Source: DASUAL01 sp035763805
GTDB lineage: Bacteria; Gemmatimonadota; Gemmatimonadetes; Gemmatimonadales; GWC2-71-9
Direction: 5' to 3'
Length of the DNA stretch: 64,000 nt
NCBI GenBank assembly: GCA_035763805.1
Contig: DASUAL010000109.1
Location: forward strand, 1 to 64,000
Below are positions 36,216 through 45,611 of the stretch, piece after piece. The first letter of the stretch is position 1, and each line of letters begins with the position of its first letter. The notes beneath the pieces are model-generated. The model searched no databases. It was not told the origin of the DNA and saw only the letters and a list, made by a program, of their open reading frames with translations. A program made the position numbers and the translations under genes.

Positions 36216-37804
36216 AGGCGCGTCGCGTCGGGGTGCTTCAAGACCAGCGTGATGCCGCCGTACACGACACCAAAGATACCCAGGCTGACCAGGGCCCTGG
36301 GAATGGGTCCCCACGTGTCGGCGAGCGCGGCGATCCCGACACCCGCGCCTGCCGCCGCGAGCGCCGCGCCGAGCGTCGCCCCGGTCGCGCGCCACTCGGG
36401 CCGCCCCACGACCGCGCCGATGCGGCGGTCGAGGGCGCGCAAATGCAGCACCACGTTCACCCAAGCGCCGAGCGACGAGCCGAGTGCCACGCCAGCGGGA
36501 CCAAGGCGCTGCATCAGCAGCACGGCGAGTCCGGTCGAGACAAGGAGCGAGGAGGCGGCGATCTTCACGGGCGTCCTGGTGTCGCGCAGCGCGTAGAACC
36601 CCGACGCGAAGAGCTTCACCGTCGCCTGCCCCAGGAGGCCCACGCCGTACGCCGCCAGCACGCCTCCCACGAGTTCCGAGTCGGAGGCGTCGAACCGGCC
36701 GGTCTGAAACAGCGCTGCGATGAGCACAGGCCCCAGCGCTACGAACGCCAGCGACGACGGCACGACGAAATAGGCGATCCGCCGAAACCCCGCCGCGACC
36801 CGCGCCCGCAGCAGATCGTTCGGTGCGGGCGCGCCCGATTCCCCCGGCCCAGTCCGCGCCGCGTCTCGGGACAGCTCAGGAAGCGATACGGCGGCCACCG
36901 AGACTCCGAACAGGCTCACAGGCAGCACCTGCACCAGCTGCGCGTACCCGAGGCTCGAGAGCCCGCCCGGTCCCGTAAACGAGCCCAGGAACGTGTCCAC
37001 CAGCCCCGAGATCTGCGCCACTCCAGCGCCCAGTACCAGGGGGGCCCAGGCGACAAGGACGTCGCGCACCCCTTCGGGCCGGGCGCTGAACCGCAGCGCG
37101 ATGCCTCGTAGCAGCTTCCAACAGGCCGGGAGCTGCACCGCGATCTGCAGGACGCTGCCCGCGACCGTCCCCCACGCGAGCGCGAGCGACAGGCGGTACA
37201 ACTGTGCGTCGTGCGGCAGGTCGCGGCTCACGCACCAGGTCGCCGCGCCGACCAGCGCCACGATGCCGGCGATGTTCCACAGCGCCGGCGCGGCGTACGG
37301 CAGGAAGAAGCGGCGGTGGGTGTTGAGGATGCCGAGGCACCACGCCGACACGACCATGAGCCCCGTCATGGGGAAGAGAATCCGGACGAGGGTGATGGTG
37401 AGCTGGCGGCGCGGCTCGTCGAACCCCTTGGCGATCAGCGTAGCGATGGCGGGGGCGAACGCGATTCCCAGCAGCGCCAGGACGCCCGAGGCGAGCACCA
37501 GCAGGCCCAGCACCGCGCCCGCGAGCGCCCGGGCGGCGGACTTGTCGGCTCGCTGGTTGAAGGCCGCGTAGACGGGGATGAACGATGCGGAGAGGGTTCC
37601 CTCGCCCAGCAGGTTGCGGATCGCGTTGGGGATACGGAGTGCAGCCCGAAAGGCGTCGGCCGCGACGCTGGTGTTGCCGAAGTAGTAGGCGAAGACGCGC
37701 TCGCGCACGTAGCCGAGCACGCGCGTCACGAGGATTCCGGCGGCGACCGTGGCCGCCTGACGTCCCCCCCCTCCTGCCCCTCCCCCGCCGGATGCCTCCG
37801 GCAC
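36197..37804 (-). CDS. murJ: Lipid II flippase MurJ
   Basis: This 535-residue polytopic protein (about 14 helices) of the MVF/MATE-like superfamily flips lipid II for peptidoglycan synthesis. Recognisable are LVTRVLGYVRERVFAYYFG near the N-terminus, FRIPN-type ALRIPNAIRNLLGEGTLSASFIPVY (quoted in parts: ALRIPNAIRNLLGEG, LSASFIPVY) and FYALRDTRTPVKIA in the second half. A Gly-rich leader precedes helix 1. The GTG start at 37804 is followed two bases upstream by the stop of a small membrane protein gene. It overlaps uvrC. Confidence 0.94.
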   Translation of the reverse strand: MPEASGGGGAGGGGRQAATVAAGILVTRVLGYVRERVFAYYFGNTSVAADAFRAALRIPNAIRNLLGEGTLSASFIPVYAAFNQRADKSAARALAGAVLGLLVLASGVLALLGIAFAPAIATLIAKGFDEPRRQLTITLVRILFPMTGLMVVSAWCLGILNTHRRFFLPYAAPALWNIAGIVALVGAATWCVSRDLPHDAQLYRLSLALAWGTVAGSVLQIAVQLPACWKLLRGIALRFSARPEGVRDVLVAWAPLVLGAGVAQISGLVDTFLGSFTGPGGLSSLGYAQLVQVLPVSLFGVSVAAVSLPELSRDAARTGPGESGAPAPNDLLRARVAAGFRRIAYFVVPSSLAFVALGPVLIAALFQTGRFDASDSELVGGVLAAYGVGLLGQATVKLFASGFYALRDTRTPVKIAASSLLVSTGLAVLLMQRLGPAGVALGSSLGAWVNVVLHLRALDRRIGAVVGRPEWRATGATLGAALAAAGAGVGIAALADTWGPIPRALVSLGIFGVVYGGITLVLKHPDATRLWKFVS

Positions 37805-37806
37805 CG

Positions 37807-38082
37807 TCAGGAGCGTTTCTTTCTGTTCGGGTCTTCCAGCAGGCGCTGGACGAACTGGATCTCGTCCCGCATTCCCGTGACCGACCGCGTCAGATCCTGG
37901 AGATCGCTCTCCAGCACTTCGAGGCGGCGCTCCAGCTCGCGGACCTCGCTCCCCCGACCCGCCCCTTCGTCACCGCGCCCCTCCAGCCGGCGCGCCAACG
38001 AGCGGCCGAGCGGCGAGTCGAGCAGGATGGCGGTGATCGGAATCATCAGCGCGATGACGAGGACGACGACGAACAGCCACAT
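37807..38082 (-). CDS. Small membrane protein with coiled-coil tail (PspB-like layout)
   Basis: This 91-residue protein has one N-terminal transmembrane helix (about 2-22: LFVVVLVIALMIPITAILL) and a long amphipathic coiled coil (about 40-85: ELERRLEVLESDLQDLTRSV, FVQRLLEDPNRK). Size and layout resemble PspB, a phage-shock membrane sensor, but sequence similarity is weak and no pspA or pspC is nearby. It may instead scaffold murJ or bshC products. It lies 10 bases from bshC and two from murJ. Confidence 0.6.
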   Translation of the reverse strand: MWLFVVVLVIALMIPITAILLDSPLGRSLARRLEGRGDEGAGRGSEVRELERRLEVLESDLQDLTRSVTGMRDEIQFVQRLLEDPNRKKRS

Positions 38083-38092
38083 GGCAAGGATT

Positions 38093-39523
38093 CTACGAGG
38101 CGTCCGCCCAGCGCGCCACCTCTTGCGCGACCGCATCCACGAGCCCGGGGCCGTAGCGAATCGCAAACGACGCCAGCGTGAGCACACGCTCCTGCGGCTG
38201 CCCGCGCGGATACAGGGCGGCGCGGGCGCGCGCGATCTGGCGCACCAGTGTCTCGCCGTCGAGACGCTTCAGACTCGCGACGAGCTTTTTCTCGATCGCC
38301 TGCGTGCCCGAGAGCGCCGCGTTGCGCGCCGACTCCACCGTGCGCTCGAGGGTCGGGTCGATCCGCGTGACCGACTGCAGCAGGCGACCGTAGTGCTCCT
38401 CGATGTCGCTGCGCAACGCCGTGAGCGTCGCGACCGTCTCGGGCGGGAGGTCGAGCCGAACCAGCCGGGCTTCGAGCTCCCCGGGCTTGCCGTCGAAGGC
38501 GGTCAGATCGAGCCCGTGGCGCTCCAGCACCTTCTCGACGCGACCCTCGACGATCACCCCCGACCAGCGCGGCAGCGCTGCCTGGCGCGGAACGCCGCCC
38601 ACCGCGTCGTATAACGGCGCGGCGTCGGGCAGGTAGCCGAGCTCGGCCGGCCCGGCGGCGTATGCGACGGTGGGCAGCAGCGCCGCCTCGATCACGGGGC
38701 GGAGCAGCACGTTGGACGAGAGCCGCTCCGGCGCTTCCTGCGCGATGCGCTCGAGGTCCGCCTGCGTGAACCGCTCGCCACTCCGCCGCGTGACGAAGGC
38801 GCTCCCGTCCGATCGCAGCCGGTCGCGGCCCTGGCTCGCCTCGACCAGGACCGGCGTGTACCCATCGGCCAGCGTGACGGCGAGCGCTCTCAGCACCCAG
38901 GGTGCCGCAGCCTGCTTCACGCCGCGGTCATGGGCGCGGAGCACGGCAAGCCCGCGCGGCCCCAGCAGGGCATTCAGCGCGTCGGCGAAGGCGTCGGCGA
39001 GGCTCGCCTCCGGCCGATAACAGCGCTCGAGCCAGTCCAGCACCGCGCCCTTGAACTCGCTGTCCGGCATCCCGGCCCGCAGCCGTGCCAGTGCACCGCG
39101 GACCGCCTCCCCACACACTTCACGCGCAAGCGGGACGAGCGGGGAGTCGGCTGGGCGCTCGCGTAGCACGACTTGCGCGAGCTCGCCTCCCGAATCCAGG
39201 AACCACACATGGTTCGCCTCGGCGAAATCGTGGTCGTCCCCGGCGACCCAGAACACAGGAACGACGGGCACGCCGCGCTCTCGCTCGATCCGCCGAGCGA
39301 GGGCGACGGCGGACAGCGCCTTGTAGATGGTGTAGATCGGGCCGGTGAAGAGACCGGGCTGCTGGCCGGTCGTCACGGCGAGGACTTCGGCGGTGGCGAG
39401 CCGATCGCGCCCCGGACCGGGGAGCACGGATGCCACCACCTCCGGCCCCACGCGACGCGGCCTCGCACGCTGCGTCGGCAGCTCGAGCGGCGCGATGGGA
39501 GTGTGCACAATGCGCGGTATCAC
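38093..39523 (-). CDS. bshC: Bacillithiol biosynthesis cysteine-adding enzyme BshC
   Basis: This 476-residue protein matches BshC, which joins cysteine to glucosaminyl-malate in the last step of bacillithiol synthesis. It shows VTTGQQPGLFTGPIYTIYK near the N-terminus, FWVAGDDHDFAEANHVWF and the C-terminal coiled coil (LRSDIEEHYGRLLQSV). It is a little shorter than Bacillus BshC (about 540). GTG 39523 overlaps the AMMECR1 stop (GTGA); in-frame upstream extension lies inside that gene. bshA and bshB are not in the window. It implies a bacillithiol-type redox buffer. Confidence 0.9.
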   Translation of the reverse strand: MIPRIVHTPIAPLELPTQRARPRRVGPEVVASVLPGPGRDRLATAEVLAVTTGQQPGLFTGPIYTIYKALSAVALARRIERERGVPVVPVFWVAGDDHDFAEANHVWFLDSGGELAQVVLRERPADSPLVPLAREVCGEAVRGALARLRAGMPDSEFKGAVLDWLERCYRPEASLADAFADALNALLGPRGLAVLRAHDRGVKQAAAPWVLRALAVTLADGYTPVLVEASQGRDRLRSDGSAFVTRRSGERFTQADLERIAQEAPERLSSNVLLRPVIEAALLPTVAYAAGPAELGYLPDAAPLYDAVGGVPRQAALPRWSGVIVEGRVEKVLERHGLDLTAFDGKPGELEARLVRLDLPPETVATLTALRSDIEEHYGRLLQSVTRIDPTLERTVESARNAALSGTQAIEKKLVASLKRLDGETLVRQIARARAALYPRGQPQERVLTLASFAIRYGPGLVDAVAQEVARWADAS

Positions 39524-40161
39524 GCTTCTGCTTTCCCCCTTCTCCCTTCCCTGGGCTCTGCGAACACGTCCGCCTGAAACGCGAGAACCTCCGCGTCTGG
39601 TTCCCGCCACGCTTCGGGGGGGAGTCCCGCCTTGCGGCACGTTGCGGCGAGGAACGCCTCGGGCCCCCAATGATACTCGGTCGCGACTTGGGGGAGCAGC
39701 AGCCCGACGCGGTCGCCCCGGCGCACGATCAGTCCGTCACGGCCCACGACGATACGGCGCGGATCCACCGGCGCCGGCCCGAGCGCCGCCGGCCGCGAGA
39801 GCACTGAGATCTCGAGCGCGAGGCCCATCATCTCGGCCGAGGTCACGGGGGCAAACCGAGGGTCGTCCCGAGCGGCGGCGACCGTCATTTCGCGGACCAC
39901 GTCACCCAGGCGACGGTCGTCCGCGACATGACCGATGCAGCCGCGTAACGCCCCGTGTTCGATGATGGTGACGAACGCCCCCCGCTTGACCAGCGCCCCG
40001 GGTACGTCGGGAACGGGTGGCAGGGGGTGTCCTGCGAGAAGAGCCTCGAGCGTGTCGCGCGCGAGTCGCAGCAGGGCGGCCCGGTCCGCCCCGGTGAGCT
40101 CAGGATCCTCGATGGTACGGCTCCCCCCGACGGATGGTGTACGCGCGATACAACTGCTCAT
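39520..40161 (-). CDS. AMMECR1-domain protein (AmmeMemoRadiSam system protein A-like)
   Basis: This 213-residue protein has an AMMECR1 domain (about 25-195), with the characteristic GCIGHV preceded by LR, then ARDDPRFAPV, ISVLSRP and LLLPQVATEYHW. The family has an unknown biochemical role; in prokaryotes it often pairs with a Memo-like protein and a radical-SAM enzyme, neither of which is adjacent. The only ordinary start, ATG 40161, overlaps rlmH by 62 bases, which is unusual here. A rarer downstream start cannot be excluded. Confidence 0.85.
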   Translation of the reverse strand: MSSCIARTPSVGGSRTIEDPELTGADRAALLRLARDTLEALLAGHPLPPVPDVPGALVKRGAFVTIIEHGALRGCIGHVADDRRLGDVVREMTVAAARDDPRFAPVTSAEMMGLALEISVLSRPAALGPAPVDPRRIVVGRDGLIVRRGDRVGLLLPQVATEYHWGPEAFLAATCRKAGLPPEAWREPDAEVLAFQADVFAEPREGRRGKAEA

Positions 40162-40524
40162 ACAGAATCACGCGCGCCACCTCATGCGGAAATGTCAGCC
40201 GGGACAGGCTCCAGATCCGCTCGGCTGTCCGCAGCACCGGCTCGCGCAGCCCGTCAGCGCCCCCGATCGCAAAGGCGATATCGCGGCCGTCCATCTCCCA
40301 CCGCGCCGTCCAGTCCGCCAGCTCCTCGGACGTCCACTGCTCACCGTCTCCCGACAACGCGACGAGGCGCGAGCCCTCGGACATCGCCTCGAGGACTCGC
40401 GCCTCGTCCTTCACTTCCCGTTCCTCGACCCGCGTGTAGCGGCGCAACCGCTCCAGGTACCCGTCACAGGCCGCGCGGAGCGCCGCGTCCTTCATGCGGC
40501 CCACCGCGACGACCCGGTAGCGCA

Positions 40525-40525
<1 letters not shown>
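40100..40525 (-). CDS. rlmH: 23S rRNA (pseudouridine1915-N3)-methyltransferase
   Basis: This 141-residue SPOUT methyltransferase modifies pseudouridine 1915 in helix 69 of 23S rRNA on assembled ribosomes. The C-terminal trefoil-knot motifs LSGDGEQWTSEELA and FAIGGADGL and the final LYEQLYRAYTI...PYH pattern are clear. It is slightly shorter than E. coli RlmH (155). ATG 40525 shares one base with the gdhA stop (TGATG). The call is firm. Confidence 0.95.
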
Positions 40526-41838
<1,313 letters not shown>

Positions 41839-41861
41839 AACGCTCGAATGTCGAATCCGTC

Positions 41862-42887
41862 TCAGGGACGTTCGGCCGCTGCGAGCACGTCGTCCAACGC
41901 CCGCTCGAACGCCCGGCCGTTCCGTTCCCACCGGACGGCAAGCCCCGCGACCAGAGGCTCGGGGGCATCGCCCGGCCACCGTCCGCGGAGCTTTACGGCG
42001 TCCTTTTCGGTGACTACAACATAAGCCCCCGCGGCGGCCCGGACGAGGCGGTCGAGGTCGTCCCCCCCAAAGGGGTGATGATCTTGATAGGCAACGAGTT
42101 GCACATTCGCTCCGGCCCCCCGCAGCTGCACGGCGAAGCTCTCAGGATCGGCGATGCCGGCGGCGGCGAGAACGCTCCGGCCCGTGAGCACCGCCAGATC
42201 GTGCCGCGTGCCGCTGTGCATCCCTTCCACATGGCTCAAGGCAAGGCACGCCACGCACACCGGGGTCCCAGCCTGCTGGCCGGCGATCCAGTCGGCGAGG
42301 CGGTCTGCGGCGTCCGCGGCGGCACGTTTTCGGGTGACGACGACGACGTCCGCCCGCTCGAGCGCGTCCCAGCGCTCGCGCCACGGCCCCGCCGGGAGCG
42401 TCCAGGGCGAGCCCGTGACGCTCTCGGCGCTCACGACGGCGACGTTCAGATCGCGCGCCACCGACAGGAGCTGGAACGCGTCATCGAGCACGAGAATGCG
42501 GGCGCCCTGCTCGCGCGCGCGGCGCGCACCCGCGAGGCGGTCGGGGTGCGCCACGACCAGCGCGCCCGGAACGAGCCGCCGGTGCACGAGCGGCTCGTCC
42601 GCGCCGTACCCCCGCAGCAGGATCCCGGGCGTGCGACCGCGCGCCGCGTAGTAGCTGGCGATCCACGCCGCGAGGGGGGTCTTCCCCGTCCCGCCCACCG
42701 AGAGATTGCCCACGGCAACCGCCGGCAGGGGCAGGCGGCCGGCGCGCCGCCAGCCCCGCCGGTACGCCGTCGCGCGCAGCTGCATCGCCCCCCGGTACAG
42801 AACCGCGAGCGGGATGAGGGGGACCCGCGCTACGCGAGCCGCCGCGCCGTCGCTCCACAGCCAGTGCGTCACGCGGGCCGGGCTCAC
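41862..42887 (-). CDS. lpxK: Tetraacyldisaccharide 4'-kinase
   Basis: This 341-residue inner-membrane-associated P-loop kinase phosphorylates the 4' position of the lipid A disaccharide. It shows the N-terminal hydrophobic segment (LIPLAVLYRGAMQLR), Walker A GNLSVGGTGKTP, LLRGYG, VLDDAFQL and ADVVVVTRK. Length agrees with LpxK (about 330). GTG 42887 overlaps the DUF374 stop (GTGA). It is the last gene of the lpx block; no KDO transferase (waaA) follows. Confidence 0.94.
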   Translation of the reverse strand: MSPARVTHWLWSDGAAARVARVPLIPLAVLYRGAMQLRATAYRRGWRRAGRLPLPAVAVGNLSVGGTGKTPLAAWIASYYAARGRTPGILLRGYGADEPLVHRRLVPGALVVAHPDRLAGARRAREQGARILVLDDAFQLLSVARDLNVAVVSAESVTGSPWTLPAGPWRERWDALERADVVVVTRKRAAADAADRLADWIAGQQAGTPVCVACLALSHVEGMHSGTRHDLAVLTGRSVLAAAGIADPESFAVQLRGAGANVQLVAYQDHHPFGGDDLDRLVRAAAGAYVVVTEKDAVKLRGRWPGDAPEPLVAGLAVRWERNGRAFERALDDVLAAAERP

Positions 42888-43522
42888 GCCCCGTCCCCGT
42901 CCCCGTACGTCACGACCCGGAGCGCGCGCGTGGCGTCGGCGATGGCGCGGCGCAGGCCGTCTTTCCCCTCCCCGACGTCGAACGGCGGGCTGTACGCGAC
43001 CTCGACCGTGGCGAACGGCTTCGGGACGCAGAACCGGTCCCACGAGCGGATCCACCACGCCGACGACGTGCGGGCTCCGGCGGCGATCACGAGCGCGTTG
43101 GCGTGCTGCGCCGCGGCGAGCGCCCCGGGCTTCACCAGCTCGGCAGGTCCGCGCGGGCCATCGGGCGTGAGGGCAACTTCGGCGCCGCCCCGCAGGTAGC
43201 GCACCAGCCCGAGCAGCCCCACCTCACCGCCTCGCTTCGTCGAGCCACGCACGACCCGGTACCCCCAGCGCCGGGACAGCTCCGCCAAGTAGCTGCCATC
43301 GCGGTGTCGGCTGATGAGCAACGCCATACCCTCGCCGCGTCGGCTGTAGAGCAGCGGCAGGATGCGGCTGTGCCACAACACGTACACGATCGGCCGGTCG
43401 CGGTGGCGCGCCGCTTCCACGTGCTCCCAACCGCGGACGCGGTAGCGCCAGGTGGCGGCGAGCGCACTCAGGAGGCCCGCGCCCGCCGCGGTCGCCAACG
43501 GCTCGGCGCGGCGCAGTTTCAC
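42884..43522 (-). CDS. DUF374 acyltransferase-like protein (candidate lipid A late acyltransferase)
   Basis: This 212-residue protein has DUF374/LPLAT features: YVLWHSRILPLLY, the HX4-5D-like LISRHRDGSYLAEL and VALTPDGPRGPAELVKPG. DUF374 proteins act on lipid A in epsilonproteobacteria (LpxJ in Helicobacter, from memory), and no lpxL or lpxM is visible here. Its place between lpxB and lpxK, with overlaps on both sides, supports a secondary acyl transfer to lipid A. A general lysophospholipid acyltransferase is the alternative. GTG 43522 overlaps the lpxB stop. Confidence 0.82.
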   Translation of the reverse strand: MKLRRAEPLATAAGAGLLSALAATWRYRVRGWEHVEAARHRDRPIVYVLWHSRILPLLYSRRGEGMALLISRHRDGSYLAELSRRWGYRVVRGSTKRGGEVGLLGLVRYLRGGAEVALTPDGPRGPAELVKPGALAAAQHANALVIAAGARTSSAWWIRSWDRFCVPKPFATVEVAYSPPFDVGEGKDGLRRAIADATRALRVVTYGDGDGA

Positions 43523-44631
43523 CCCAGGAGCTCGGCGGCGAGCGCGGCCACACGGTCCGCGGCGCCCGGGGGCCCCAGCCGCTCGCGGACGAGGGCGAGC
43601 CCGTCGCGCTGCCGCCGCGTGGCCTGGCTGGCTGGGTCGAGCAGCGGGAGCACGGCGGCGGCGAGCGCCTGGGGCGTCACCGCGCGCTGCAGCAACTCCG
43701 GTGAGATCTCGCGCCCCGCGATCAGGTTGACGAGTCCGACGCGCGGCACGCGCAGCAGCCGCATGCCGATGGCGAATGACACCGGATTCAGCCGGTAGGC
43801 GATCACCATCGGTAGGTCGGCGAGCGCGGCTTCGAGCGTCGTCGTACCGGACTTGCACAGCGCGGCGTCTGCTGCAGCGAATACGAGGGCGGGATCGCCA
43901 GGGTGGATGCGAATCACGCCGGGCGCGTCGTAGCGCCCCCGCGGCGTCCCCGCGACGATCACCTGCACGTCCGGCCGCGCGGCCAGCACGCCAGCCGCGG
44001 CCTCCCGGAACGCCGGCCACAGCCGCACGACCTCCAGCGCCCGGCTGCCGGGAAACAGCCCGAGCACCGGGCGCGTCGGGTCGAGCCCGATCTCCCGGCG
44101 GGCTTCGGCGCGCGACGGCAGCGGCGGTCGGTCCTTGAGCGGATGCCCGACGAAGGTCGCGGGAACGCCGCGCTCCCGGAAGAACTCCTCCTCGAACGGG
44201 AGGATGACCGCGAGGCGACGGATGGCGGCCAGCTTGCGCACGCGCCCCACGCCCCACGCCCACATTTGGGGCGCGATGTAATAGAGCACGGGAATCCCGG
44301 CCGCGTGCGCAGCCGCCGCCACCCGCAGGTGGTAGCCGGGATAATCGACGAGCACGACGAGGTCGTAGCGCCCGGCGCGGAAGGCTTCGCGCACCCGCTT
44401 CAGCAGCCGAACGTGCGCCGGCAGCTTCCACAGCGCCTCGACGAAGCCCACAACCGACATGCGCTCCATCCGGTCGAGCACGCGGGCGCCCGCGACCTCG
44501 AGGCTCGGGCCCCCAAACGCTTCGAACGCAGCCTCGGGGAGGCGGCGCCGCAGCGCCGTCACCACCGCGGCGGCGTGCGCGTCTCCCGACGGCTCTCCCG
44601 CCGACACGTAGATCCGGGGTGCGCGGCTCAC
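43519..44631 (-). CDS. lpxB: Lipid-A-disaccharide synthase
   Basis: This 370-residue GT19 glycosyltransferase joins UDP-2,3-diacylglucosamine and lipid X. It begins IYVSAGEPSGDAHAAAV and contains YYIAPQMWAWGVGRVRKL, FVGHPL, LGLFPGSRALEV and CKSGTTTLEAAL. These are full-family motifs at the normal length. GTG 44631 overlaps the oxidoreductase stop, and its end overlaps DUF374. The start MSRAPRIYVS leaves the correct N-terminal strand. Confidence 0.96.
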   Translation of the reverse strand: MSRAPRIYVSAGEPSGDAHAAAVVTALRRRLPEAAFEAFGGPSLEVAGARVLDRMERMSVVGFVEALWKLPAHVRLLKRVREAFRAGRYDLVVLVDYPGYHLRVAAAAHAAGIPVLYYIAPQMWAWGVGRVRKLAAIRRLAVILPFEEEFFRERGVPATFVGHPLKDRPPLPSRAEARREIGLDPTRPVLGLFPGSRALEVVRLWPAFREAAAGVLAARPDVQVIVAGTPRGRYDAPGVIRIHPGDPALVFAAADAALCKSGTTTLEAALADLPMVIAYRLNPVSFAIGMRLLRVPRVGLVNLIAGREISPELLQRAVTPQALAAAVLPLLDPASQATRRQRDGLALVRERLGPPGAADRVAALAAELLG

Positions 44632-45611
44632 GGCCGCGCGGCAGCGAGCGGCGAGGCCTGGACGGCGTCGGCGACCCGGAAGGCGAGTGCCAGAGCCTGA
44701 GCCCCGGCCGCGCCCGACACGACGACTTCTTCTTCTCCCCGCACGGCGCGGAGGAAGCTCTCGAGCTCCAGCTTGAGCGGCTCCGCCTCTGGCGCCTCCA
44801 GCCGCACGTGCGCGACGATCTGTTCGAGCTTCGTGGCGCCGAGACCCTGCCAGCCGGGCTTCAGCCGGTAGTAGTCGCCCGTCCCCTGCGCGAGGTCGAG
44901 GGAGAAATAGCCGGTGGGCTGGAAGACGCGCAGCTTGCGGGTCCGCTCGCGCGACACGCGGCTCGCCGTGACGTTCGCGATGGCGCCGTTGGCGAACTCG
45001 ATACGAGCGTTCGCGATGTCGACGTGCGGGGTGAGGATCGGCACGCCGGTCGCTCGGACGTCCGCGACCTCGGAGCGCACCAGCTCGAGCACGAGGTCGA
45101 GGTCGTGGATCATGAGGTCGAGGATCACGGCCACGTCGGTGCCGCGTGGCTGAAACGGCGCTAGACGGTCGATCTGCAGAAAGCGAGGCTCATCGAGGTA
45201 GGGCGCCGCAGCCCGCACCGCTCGGTTGAACCGCTCTACGTGTCCTACCTGGAGCACGACACCCTGTTCCGCGGCGGCGCCCACCAGCTGCTCGGCGCCG
45301 GCCATGGTGTCGGCGAGCGGCTTTTCGATCAAGGCGTGGAGCCCGCGCGGCAGCACCGCGAGCCCGACCTCCGCGTGCGCCGGCGTCGGGACCACGACCG
45401 ACACGGCCTCCACGCGCTCGAGCAGTGCATCGAGCGACGGATGGGCGGCGGTCTCGAGCTGCTCCGCCACCTCCGCCGCGCGCGCGGGGTTCTTGTCGTA
45501 GATACCGGCGAACTCCACGCCCGGCATGCGCCGCAGCAGGCGGGCGTGGTGGAAGCCGAGGGCTCCGGTGCCGATGACTCCCACCCGCACCGGTCTTTCC
45601 GGATCGCTCAC
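44628..45611 (-). CDS. Gfo/Idh/MocA-family NAD(P)-dependent oxidoreductase (GnnA-like)
   Basis: This 327-residue protein has an N-terminal Rossmann fold (VRVGVIGTGALGFHHARLL), the family catalytic EKPLADT and a C-terminal beta-sheet domain (IDRLAPFQPRG, LDLMIHDLDLVLEL). It is inserted between lpxA and lpxB. In Acidithiobacillus, GnnA (same family) and aminotransferase GnnB lie between lpxA and lpxB and make UDP-GlcNAc3N for amide-linked lipid A. Here no aminotransferase is adjacent, so a different sugar oxidation or a remote GnnB is possible. GTG 45611 overlaps the lpxA stop. Confidence 0.85.
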   Translation of the reverse strand: MSDPERPVRVGVIGTGALGFHHARLLRRMPGVEFAGIYDKNPARAAEVAEQLETAAHPSLDALLERVEAVSVVVPTPAHAEVGLAVLPRGLHALIEKPLADTMAGAEQLVGAAAEQGVVLQVGHVERFNRAVRAAAPYLDEPRFLQIDRLAPFQPRGTDVAVILDLMIHDLDLVLELVRSEVADVRATGVPILTPHVDIANARIEFANGAIANVTASRVSRERTRKLRVFQPTGYFSLDLAQGTGDYYRLKPGWQGLGATKLEQIVAHVRLEAPEAEPLKLELESFLRAVRGEEEVVVSGAAGAQALALAFRVADAVQASPLAAARP

